Shown in pieces: positions 20,513 through 27,251 of a DNA stretch of 57,785 nt (positions are counted from its first letter, which is position 1; each line of letters starts with the position of its first letter). This DNA is from JBJHDF01 sp050486405 (GTDB lineage Bacteria > Pseudomonadota > Gammaproteobacteria > Pseudomonadales > Cellvibrionaceae). The position numbers and the translations under genes are program-made. The notes below the pieces were generated by a model. That model did no database searches, was not told where the DNA came from, and saw only the letters and a list, made by a program, of their open reading frames with translations. The DNA is taken from NCBI GenBank assembly GCA_050486405.1, contig JBJHDF010000024.1, forward strand, positions 1 through 57,785, given 5' to 3'.

Positions 20513-23146
20513 ACTACGCACCACAAATTTCTCCAATTCCACCGCCATAAACACCACCAAGCCGCCGGCAACGGTCAGCAGCCACCAGTTCAGTGGCATG
20601 GGCCGTGTGTCGAACAGGGTTTGCATCCAGGGCAGGTAGGTGAAGGACAGTTGCAGCAGCAGCACTGCGCCCACGGCGTACCAGCAGTAGCGGTTGCCGA
20701 TAAAGCCGTGCAGGGAGAAGCTGCTGGCGGTCATGAAGCGGGCGTTGAACAGATAGAAAATTTCCAGCATCACCAGAGTGTTGACCGCCAGGGTACGGGC
20801 GCTGGCCAGGTCGGCGCCCTGGCTGGTGGCCCAGAAAAACAGACCGAATGTAAAGGACACCATCAACAGCGAGACAAAGGCGATACGCCAGAGCATGAAG
20901 CCATCCACCAGACCGGCGCTCTGCGGGCGCGGGGGCTGCTTCATGATGCCGTCCTCACCCGGCTCAAAGGCCAGCGCCAGCGCCAGGGTGACGGCGGTAA
21001 CCATATTGACCCAGAGAATGTGCAGTGGCGTGACGGGAATGGTCATGCCCAAAACAATAGCGGCGATGATGGTCAGCGCCTGGCCACCGTTGGTGGGAGC
21101 AATAAAGCCGATGCACTTGCGGATATTGGCGTAGACGATGCGGCCCTCACGCACGGCCCGGCCGATACTGGCGAAGTTGTCGTCGGCCAGAACGATTTCG
21201 CTGGCCTCCTTGGCCGCCTCGGTGCCCTTCTGGCCCATGGCCACACCGATGTCGGCGCGCTTGAGGGCGGGCGAGTCGTTGACGCCGTCGCCGGTCATGG
21301 CCACGGTGTGACCTTCCGCTTGCAGGGCGGTGACCAGTTGCAGTTTGTTTTCCGGGCTGACGCGGGCAAAGACATCAGTGCGCGCCGCTTCCACGCGCAG
21401 TTCTTCCGGTGACATGGCGTCCAGTTGCCGCCCCGTGAGTGCCCGTTCCTTGTTTAAACCCAATTGCCCGGCGATGGCCTTGGCTGTGCCGCTGTGATCG
21501 CCGGTAATCATTTTTACGCGAATGCCCGCCTGTTGGCACTGGGCCACGGCGGCAATGGCTTCTTCCCGGGGCGGGTCCAGTAATCCCACCAGCCCCAGCA
21601 GGGTGCAGTCGCGGACTTCGTCAAAGTCCAGGTCGTCGCTATCTTCCGCCAGGTGCCGTCGGGCCAGCGCCAGCGTGCGCAGACCCTGCTGGGCCAGCCG
21701 TTCGATGCACTCCTGCCAGTAGTCGGCGTCAAGGGGTTGGTCCTCGCCTTTCATGCGCTGGTGGCTGCAGCGCTCCATCAGTATTTCCGGAGCGCCCTTG
21801 ACCAGCAGCAGGCCCTTCTGGTGCAGGCTGGCCATGAACTTGTGCGCGCTGTCGAAGGGCACCAGATCCCGGCGCGGATTGGCCCGGCGCAACTCGTGGG
21901 GTTTGTGGCCGCCCTTGATAGCCGCTACCAGCAGCGCCATCTCTGTGGGGTCGCCATGTAGATGCCAGTCGTCTTCCAGGGGCTTGGCTTCGGCGTCGCT
22001 GCACAGTATGGCGGCCTGCAGCAGGTCGTGCAGGTCGTCGTTCGCCTCGGGTGATATCTCGCCCCGGCCGTTGTAGCCGCTGCCGCTGATCTGATAGTCC
22101 TTGCCGGCGCAGTGGCTGGCGGTGGCTGTCATTTCGTTGCGGGTCAGAGTGCCGGTTTTGTCCGAACAGATAACGGTGACCGAGCCCAGGGTTTCCACCG
22201 CAGGCAGGCGGCGGACAATGGCGTTGTTGCGGGCCATGCTCTGTACGCCCAGGGCGAGGATGATGGTGACCACCGCCGGCAGCCCTTCCGGGATGGCGGC
22301 CACGGCCAGGCCCACGGCGGCCATAAACATCTCACTGGCGCTGAAGTCCTGCACCCAGTAGCCCAGAGCAAAGGCGCCGGCCGCCAGCAGGATGATGGCA
22401 ACGGTCAGTTGTCGGCCGAATACTTCCAACTGACGCAGCAGTGGTGTAGTCAGGGTGCTGACCTGGGACAGTAGTTCGCTGACCTTGCCGATTTCCGTGC
22501 GGATGCCGGTGGCCACTACCAGGCCGCTGCCCTGGCCCGAGGCCACCAGCGTGCCGGACCAGGCCATGTTGCGTTGTTCGGCAATGGGCAGATCGCCACT
22601 CAGCGCCTCGGTTTCCTTGTCCACGGGTACCGATTCGCCGGTGAGTATGGCCTCGTCGATGCGCAGGGACTGGCTTTTCAGCAGGCGTATGTCGGCGGGG
22701 ATGCGATCGCCGGGGCCAAAGTAGACCCGGTCGCCGGGGACCAGGTCGGCGGCGTCGATTTCCCGTTTGACGCCGTCGCGCCGGACCATGGCGTGGGGCG
22801 CCAGCATATTGCGCACTGCCTCCATGGATTTTTCCGCCTTGCCCTCCTGGATAAAGCCGATGATGCTGTTGATTACCACCACAGTGATAATCACGATGGT
22901 GTCCATCCAGTGCTGCAACAGGGCCGTGGCCAGGGCGGCCACCAGCAACACGTAGATCAGCAGGTTGTGGAACTGGCGGAAGAACATGATCCAGGGCGAG
23001 CGCTTGCGGGTGCCCTCCAGGCGATTGGGGCCATATTCCGCCAGCCGTTTGGTGGCCTCATCCTGACTGAGACCTTCGGCGCCACTGTTCAATTGTTTGC
23101 TGAGGGTTTCCCAGGACTGCTGGTACCAGGGAGATGAATCCGTCAT
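20498..23146 (-). CDS. P-type ATPase, type II family, cation unknown
   Basis: 882-residue ion pump of the P2 (SERCA/PMR1-like) group in the inner membrane. It has the N-terminal cation-ATPase domain, an actuator domain with LTGESVPVDK, TM4 AAIPEGLPAVVTIILALG, the phosphorylation site CSDKTGTLTRNEMT and the hinge MTGDGVNDSPALKRADIG. The overall family is certain. The transport-site helices are unusual for a calcium pump: TM5 reads PTNGGQAL, with Q where SERCA has Glu771, and TM6 reads WVNMVTAVTL, with A where SERCA has Asp800. The substrate may therefore not be Ca2+. It overlaps the exosortase partner gene tail to tail; mobA lies 89 nt upstream on the same strand. Confidence 0.93.
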   Translation of the reverse strand: MTDSSPWYQQSWETLSKQLNSGAEGLSQDEATKRLAEYGPNRLEGTRKRSPWIMFFRQFHNLLIYVLLVAALATALLQHWMDTIVIITVVVINSIIGFIQEGKAEKSMEAVRNMLAPHAMVRRDGVKREIDAADLVPGDRVYFGPGDRIPADIRLLKSQSLRIDEAILTGESVPVDKETEALSGDLPIAEQRNMAWSGTLVASGQGSGLVVATGIRTEIGKVSELLSQVSTLTTPLLRQLEVFGRQLTVAIILLAAGAFALGYWVQDFSASEMFMAAVGLAVAAIPEGLPAVVTIILALGVQSMARNNAIVRRLPAVETLGSVTVICSDKTGTLTRNEMTATASHCAGKDYQISGSGYNGRGEISPEANDDLHDLLQAAILCSDAEAKPLEDDWHLHGDPTEMALLVAAIKGGHKPHELRRANPRRDLVPFDSAHKFMASLHQKGLLLVKGAPEILMERCSHQRMKGEDQPLDADYWQECIERLAQQGLRTLALARRHLAEDSDDLDFDEVRDCTLLGLVGLLDPPREEAIAAVAQCQQAGIRVKMITGDHSGTAKAIAGQLGLNKERALTGRQLDAMSPEELRVEAARTDVFARVSPENKLQLVTALQAEGHTVAMTGDGVNDSPALKRADIGVAMGQKGTEAAKEASEIVLADDNFASIGRAVREGRIVYANIRKCIGFIAPTNGGQALTIIAAIVLGMTIPVTPLHILWVNMVTAVTLALALAFEPGEDGIMKQPPRPQSAGLVDGFMLWRIAFVSLLMVSFTFGLFFWATSQGADLASARTLAVNTLVMLEIFYLFNARFMTASSFSLHGFIGNRYCWYAVGAVLLLQLSFTYLPWMQTLFDTRPMPLNWWLLTVAGGLVVFMAVELEKFVVRSLIRR

Positions 23147-23235
23147 ATCGATATTCCAGGCGCTGTGGGTTCAGCGGAAGATCATGCTGGAATTGAATCG
23201 CTATCTCAAGGATCTGGATCAATTGCAGTGCAACT

Positions 23236-23862
23236 TCACTCCACCTGACTCAACATGTCTTCGGCGGCGTAGAGATCCTGGGGTGTGTTGATATTGTGGA
23301 AGGGGTCGTAACCGCCAGCGGTGAATTCCACCGTTACCGGGCGGTGGGCGCTGATCCAGTCCTGCAGTCTCGGTGTGCCGTCACGGCCCAGGGTTTCCTC
23401 CAGGTCGTTCCGGAGGCTGCGGTGCCAGAGAGCGAATACCGGCTGCATCTGGCCGTTGGCGTGGGCCACGGCCAGCCGGGCACCCTCGGTCTGGGCGGCG
23501 GCGTCGCGCAGCCGGGCCACCAGATCCCGGGGAAAGAAGGGGGTGTCCGAGGCGAAGCTGGCCAGCCACTCGTCTTCGGGACGGTTCCGCCGCATCCATT
23601 CCAGGGCCGCGTGGATACCCGCCAGGGGGCCGGGAAAGTCGGAAAACTCATCGGGTACCACCGGCAGGCCGCTGCGGGTAAAACGCAGCACATTGCCGTT
23701 GGCGTTGAGAATCAATTGGCTTACCTGGGGTTTGGCCCGCTCTATGGCGCGCTGCAGCAGGGTCTGGCCGGCCAGGGGCAGCAGGCACTTGTCGCCGCCC
23801 CCCATGCGTCGGGCCTGGCCGCCAGCCAGGAGGACGCCGGTGAGTTCGCTGGAAGCTGTCAT
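23236..23862 (-). CDS. mobA: Molybdenum cofactor guanylyltransferase
   Basis: MobA couples GMP to molybdopterin to give the MGD cofactor of DMSO-reductase-family enzymes. The 208-residue protein begins with the nucleotide-binding signature GVLLAGGQARRMGGGDKCLL (about residues 9-28). It then has the conserved PLAGIHAALEWM, the metal-binding SDTPFFP and the C-terminal DPFHNINTPQDL. Length and order match the family. No other molybdenum-cofactor genes or molybdoenzymes are in the window. Divergent from pdxH. Confidence 0.96.
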   Translation of the reverse strand: MTASSELTGVLLAGGQARRMGGGDKCLLPLAGQTLLQRAIERAKPQVSQLILNANGNVLRFTRSGLPVVPDEFSDFPGPLAGIHAALEWMRRNRPEDEWLASFASDTPFFPRDLVARLRDAAAQTEGARLAVAHANGQMQPVFALWHRSLRNDLEETLGRDGTPRLQDWISAHRPVTVEFTAGGYDPFHNINTPQDLYAAEDMLSQVE

Positions 23863-23883
23863 AATTGCCGAAGCACTCTGTGT

Positions 23884-23949
23884 GTTGAATCAGGCCATAC
23901 GTTGAATCAGGCGCCGATACTGCAGGCTGGATTGTAGCCTGCGCCGATG
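23884..23949. repeat. Short direct repeats and hairpin between mobA and pdxH
   Basis: The 12-mer GTTGAATCAGGC occurs twice (23884-23895 and 23901-23912). An 8-mer GCGCCGAT at 23911 and 23941 flanks a perfect 7-bp hairpin (GCAGGCT, loop GGATTGT, AGCCTGC; 23922-23942). It lies 20-90 nt upstream of the mobA start, in its leader or promoter, and about 150 nt before pdxH. Function unknown. Confidence 0.5.
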
Positions 23950-24095
23950 ATTTAAGTGTAGACCTTGGACCTCGCGGCGGCACGATTGTCGTCAAGAATA
24001 GATGCTGGTGTCCCGGATCGGCCCGGTTTTGGGGCTGGCGTTTCACCGACACCGGCCTTTACCATAGCGCTTCGATTGTTTGTCGGGATAAGGCC

Positions 24096-24740
24096 ATGAC
24101 GTTTGACCTGGAAAATATCCGTCGCGAATACCTGCGTGGCGGTCTGCACCGCAAGGATCTGGCGGACAACCCTATCGACCAATTTCACCTCTGGATGGCC
24201 CAGGCGGTGGAGGCGGAGATTCCCGACCCCAGCGCCATGACCCTGGCCACGGTGGACGCCCAGGGGCAGCCGTCCCAGCGTATTGTGTTGCTCAAGGGCG
24301 TGAACCAACAGGGTTTTGTCTTCTACACCAATTTCGGCAGCCGCAAGGCCCGGGATCTGGCGCAAAACGCCCGAACCAGCCTGCACTTTCCCTGGCACTG
24401 TATGGAGCGGCAGGTGGCGGTGCGCGGTGTGGCGGAGAGGCTCGGTACCGCCGAGTCCCTCAAGTATTTCCTCACGCGGCCCCGGGACAGCCAGTTGGCG
24501 GCCTGGGCCTCCCGGCAAAGCCACCCCATCGGTTCCCGCGCGCTGTTGCTGCAGCAGTTTGAGTCGATGAAGGCGAAGTTTGTCAGTGGCGAGATACCGC
24601 TGCCGGATTTCTGGGGCGGCTTCCGGGTGCGGCCGGAGGCGGTTGAATTCTGGCAGGGCGGTGGCAAGCGTCTGCACGATCGCTTTCTTTATATTCGCCG
24701 CGATGACGACAGCTGGCAGATCGAACGGTTGGCGCCCTAG
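24096..24740 (+). CDS. pdxH: Pyridoxamine 5'-phosphate oxidase
   Basis: FMN-dependent oxidase making pyridoxal 5'-phosphate from pyridoxine or pyridoxamine phosphate, the last step of vitamin B6 synthesis and salvage. The 214 residues match the family. Motifs are RREYLRGGLHRKDLADNPI at the N-terminus, AMTLATVDAQGQPSQRIVLLKG and FYTNFGSRKARDL for FMN binding, and the C-terminal signature EFWQGGGKRLHDRFLY. PLP is the cofactor of the cysteine desulfurases encoded further on. A CoA-transferase gene follows 19 nt downstream on the same strand. Confidence 0.97.
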   Translation: MTFDLENIRREYLRGGLHRKDLADNPIDQFHLWMAQAVEAEIPDPSAMTLATVDAQGQPSQRIVLLKGVNQQGFVFYTNFGSRKARDLAQNARTSLHFPWHCMERQVAVRGVAERLGTAESLKYFLTRPRDSQLAAWASRQSHPIGSRALLLQQFESMKAKFVSGEIPLPDFWGGFRVRPEAVEFWQGGGKRLHDRFLYIRRDDDSWQIERLAP

Positions 24741-24759
24741 GGAACCAGTGGAGTAAACA

Positions 24760-25959
24760 ATGAATGCAAACAGCCGCCGTCCCCTGGACGGCATTCGTGT
24801 CATCGAAATCGGGCAGTTGCTGGCCGGGCCCTTTACCGGCTGCCTGCTGGGCTATTTCGGGGCGGAAGTCATCAAGATTGAGCCGCCTGCCGGCGGCGAC
24901 CCCATTCGCGGCTGGCGGGTGGTGGAAGACGGCACCTCCCTCTGGTGGCGCAGTCTCGGGCGCAACAAGAAAAGCATCACCCTGGACCTGAAAGCCGACG
25001 CCGGACGGGATATTGCCCGGCGCTTGATCGAGGGCGCCGACGTGCTGATCGAGAACTTCCGCCCGGGCGTGATGGAGGGTTGGGGGCTGGGGCCGGACGA
25101 GATACGGTCGCGGAACCCGGGCCTGGTCTACGCGCGCATTTCCGGCTACGGCCAGACCGGCCCCTACGCCCGGAAGCCCGGCTTCGCCTCGGTGTGCGAG
25201 GGCATCAGTGGCTTTCGCTATGTCAACGGCTTTCCCGACCAGGCACCGGTGCGCCCCAATCTCAGTATTGGCGACACCATCGCCGGTATCCATACGGCCC
25301 TGGGCATTGCCCTGGCATTGCTGGAGCGGGAGCGTGGCGGCCAGGGGCAGACCGTGGATGTGGCACTGTACGAGGCCATGTTCAACCTGATGGAGGCGGT
25401 GGTACCGGAATACGACGGCGCCGGCGTGGTGCGCGAGCCCTCCGGCACCACTGTCACCGGTATAGTGCCCACCAACACCTACCGCTGCCGCAACGGCAAG
25501 TATGTGGTGATCGGCGGCAATGGCGATTCCATCTTCAAGCGCCTGATGCAGGCCGCCGGCCGGTCGGATATGGCGGAAGATTCGCGCCTGGCAAACAATG
25601 GCGGCCGGGTGGCCTGTGAGCGCGAAATAGACGAGGCTCTGTCCGACTGGTGCGCCGGACTGGATTCCGACGAGGTGGTGCGGGTACTGGAAGCCGCCCG
25701 GGTGCCGGCGGGCCCCATATATAATGTGGCGGATATGCTGGCCGACCCCCACTTCAACGCGCGGGGGCTGTTCGAACGGGTGGAGATCAACGGCAAGCCA
25801 CTGAAAATTCCCGCTATAATTCCTCGACTGGAAGAGACACCGGGGCGTACCGATTGGGCTGGGCCGGATTTGGGTGCCCATACCGAGCAAATTCTGAAAG
25901 ATCTGCTAGAGTTGAATGACGACGATATTCGGCGCCTGAGAAACAGTGGCGTGGTATAA
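24760..25959 (+). CDS. Family III CoA-transferase (CaiB/BaiF)
   Basis: 399-residue enzyme that moves CoA between carboxylic acids through an aspartyl-CoA thioester. The family start is clear (LDGIRVIEIGQLLAGPFTG...LGYFGAEVIKIEPPAGGDP). It also has RNKKSITLDLK, DVLIENFRPGVMEGWGLG, ARISGYGQTGPYARKPGFASV and the C-terminal GAHTEQIL. The catalytic Asp is expected in the SIGDTIAGIHTALGIALALLER region. The substrate pair is not predictable from sequence. GGAG precedes ATG 24760 at the right distance. The 19-nt gap suggests cotranscription with pdxH, with no evident metabolic link. Confidence 0.93.
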   Translation: MNANSRRPLDGIRVIEIGQLLAGPFTGCLLGYFGAEVIKIEPPAGGDPIRGWRVVEDGTSLWWRSLGRNKKSITLDLKADAGRDIARRLIEGADVLIENFRPGVMEGWGLGPDEIRSRNPGLVYARISGYGQTGPYARKPGFASVCEGISGFRYVNGFPDQAPVRPNLSIGDTIAGIHTALGIALALLERERGGQGQTVDVALYEAMFNLMEAVVPEYDGAGVVREPSGTTVTGIVPTNTYRCRNGKYVVIGGNGDSIFKRLMQAAGRSDMAEDSRLANNGGRVACEREIDEALSDWCAGLDSDEVVRVLEAARVPAGPIYNVADMLADPHFNARGLFERVEINGKPLKIPAIIPRLEETPGRTDWAGPDLGAHTEQILKDLLELNDDDIRRLRNSGVV

Positions 25960-25974
25960 GAACGAGCAGCTCTC

Positions 25975-26002
25975 AAAAAAAGGGGCCGCCCGAAGGCGGC
26001 CC
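25975..26002 (-). terminator. Intrinsic terminator of an orphan leftward transcript
   Basis: The 8-bp GC stem GGGCCGCC / GGCGGCCC (25983-25990, 25995-26002; CGAA on the plus strand, a TTCG tetraloop on the minus) is followed on the minus strand by seven T (A run 25975-25981). There is no T run on the plus side, so it does not serve the CoA-transferase gene in the classic way. Confidence 0.85.
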
Positions 26003-26175
26003 ACAACGCTCCACTTGACTAAAAAATCCCGGATGGATTGTCACACCCCTCTGGGACATGGCAGCCTGGGCAGTCCGCCCGGGCATTCGAATTACAAGGA
26101 GGCTTACATCCTGTCTACCTGAATCTATCGGTGTCTGCCGCTGTCTGGTTTTGAGCGCGGCGCATCTAGTAGTCA
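25975..26175 (-). ncRNA. Candidate small RNA (about 200 nt)
   Basis: A sigma70-like promoter (26182-26209) and an intrinsic terminator (25975-26002) face the same way with no convincing reading frame between them. The predicted RNA has internal hairpins. One is an 8-bp stem with one mismatch at about 26063-26083 whose loop is GGACT; another is AATCC/GGATT at about 26025-26039. A few GGA triplets sit in or near loops, as in CsrA/RsmA-sponging RNAs, but that resemblance is weak. It matches no RNA I recognise (not 6S, tmRNA, 4.5S or RNase P). A 78-codon frame across it starts inside the -35 element and runs through the terminator, so it is not credible. Confidence 0.5.
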
Positions 26176-26181
26176 AATTAA

Positions 26182-26209
26182 CTATTACACTGGGCGGCCC
26201 CTGTGTCAA
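26182..26209 (-). promoter_or_regulatory. Sigma70-like promoter facing left
   Basis: On the minus strand TTGACA (26209-26204) is followed by a 16-17 nt spacer and TAATAG/AATAGT (26187-26181), with TG just before it as in extended -10 promoters. The expected start is near 26175. A TAGTCAA heptamer (26170-26176) lies at the start site; the same heptamer or its complement recurs at 26015-26021 and in an inverted pair at 26283-26297. Confidence 0.55.
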
Positions 26210-26391
26210 GCGGCTTTCTGATGCCTGACAGCGGCGGAAATGGGCAAATTTAGGTAGAGATCATCGCATAAACGCCAAGAAATAGTCATTTTGACTAATA
26301 TAGGCTGTCGTCATGGTGAAAAATGCGCCAAAAGGGGGCCGTAGAGGGGTTGCTGGGCTGTGCCAGCGGCTTCGCGAATTTTTCTTTATTT

Positions 26392-26407
26392 TGTGACGCA
26401 GTTCACA
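26392..26407. promoter_or_regulatory. Perfect CRP/Vfr-type binding site
   Basis: TGTGA-CGCAGT-TCACA matches the CRP consensus TGTGA-N6-TCACA exactly, and the flanks extend the symmetry (TTT before, ATTT after). The centre is about 100 nt upstream of the start of the DUF1653 gene. It could activate the DUF1653-tadA transcript or act on the divergent small RNA, whose promoter is about 190 nt to the left. Confidence 0.65.
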
Positions 26408-26499
26408 TTTATTGGTGCCTGCCAACCCCCCATCCGATCATGGTTCTGCTCATTCGCCCGTGGTAGCATCCCGCCCTGCGTCAACTCGGAATTGAGCTT

Positions 26500-26730
26500 A
26501 TGAATCTTTCCCCCGGTCGGTATCGGCACTACAAAGGACGGGACTATCAGGTGTTTGCGGTTGCCACCCACAGTGAAACCGGCGAGTCGTTGGTGGTCTA
26601 CCGCTGCCTATACGGTGATTACAGTTGGTGGGTACGTCCGCTGGATATGTTCGCCGGGGAGGTAGTGCTGGAGGGCGAGGCGGTACCGCGATTCCGTTAC
26701 CTGGGCGCCATTGCGGAGGGTGTCGAGTGA
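26500..26730 (+). CDS. DUF1653 domain protein
   Basis: A 76-residue protein that is essentially one DUF1653 domain. It has the characteristic start GRYRHYKGRDYQVFAVATHSETG, then LVVYRCLYGDYSWWVRPLDMF and PRFRYLG. The family is common, cytoplasmic and of unknown function; the fold resembles small beta-barrel nucleic-acid or cofactor-binding domains, which is only a suggestion. Its stop overlaps the tadA start (GTGA), so the two are translationally coupled. Confidence 0.88.
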   Translation: MNLSPGRYRHYKGRDYQVFAVATHSETGESLVVYRCLYGDYSWWVRPLDMFAGEVVLEGEAVPRFRYLGAIAEGVE

Positions 26731-27251
26731 TCGGGCCGGGGAGCGATGATCACCAGCCTGCTCTGACCGTGTCCGACGAAGACCGCCGCTGGATGTCCCG
26801 GGCGCTGGAGTTGGCAGACAGAGGCGCTGCGTTGGGTGAAGTGCCGGTGGGTGCTCTGCTGGTGCTGGACGGCAAGGTTATCGCCGAAGGCTGGAACCGG
26901 CCCATCAGCAGCCGGGACCCCACCGCCCACGCCGAGATAGTGGTGTTGCGTCTGGCCGCAGAGGCTCTGGGCAATTACCGCCTGCCCGGCAGCACCCTCT
27001 ATGTCACGCTGGAGCCCTGCACCATGTGCGTGGGTGCCCTGGTGCACGCCCGTGTTCAGCGCCTGGTGTTCGGGGCCAGCGAGCCCAAGGCCGGTGCTGT
27101 GCACAGTCGTGCCCACCTGCTGGAGAGCGACCACTACAACCATCGTGTTCTCTGGCAGGGTGGGGTTCTGGCCGACCATTGCAGCGCTCAACTCAGCGAA
27201 TTTTTCCTGCAGCGCCGCCAGCGCAAGGCGGCAGACCCCCATTTGCCTTAA
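26727..27251 (+). CDS. tadA: tRNA-specific adenosine deaminase
   Basis: TadA deaminates A34 of tRNA-Arg(ACG) to inosine, an essential wobble modification. 174 residues. The zinc/catalytic motif HAE (in PTAHAEIVVLR) and PCTMC (LEPCTMCVGALVHARV) define the cytidine-deaminase fold, and GAVHSRAHLLESDHYNHRV is the TadA-specific segment. The GTG start at 26727 overlaps the previous stop and has GGAGGG 6 nt upstream; a later ATG (26793) would shorten the first helix. It converges with mltF (4-nt overlap), and the tadA-mltF-purL order is conserved in gammaproteobacteria. Confidence 0.95.
   Translation: MIGPGSDDHQPALTVSDEDRRWMSRALELADRGAALGEVPVGALLVLDGKVIAEGWNRPISSRDPTAHAEIVVLRLAAEALGNYRLPGSTLYVTLEPCTMCVGALVHARVQRLVFGASEPKAGAVHSRAHLLESDHYNHRVLWQGGVLADHCSAQLSEFFLQRRQRKAADPHLP

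Noticed and set aside
25974..26175. Assignment of the small RNA as a member of the RsmY/RsmZ family
   Set aside because: Only a few GGA triplets, one in a loop, and no GacA-type upstream palindrome in the promoter; the location is also not that of known rsm genes. Left as an unassigned candidate.
25973..26209. A 78-codon minus-strand frame over the candidate small RNA
   Set aside because: It begins inside the predicted -35 element and includes the terminator hairpin, with no ribosome-binding site; a protein gene is unlikely.
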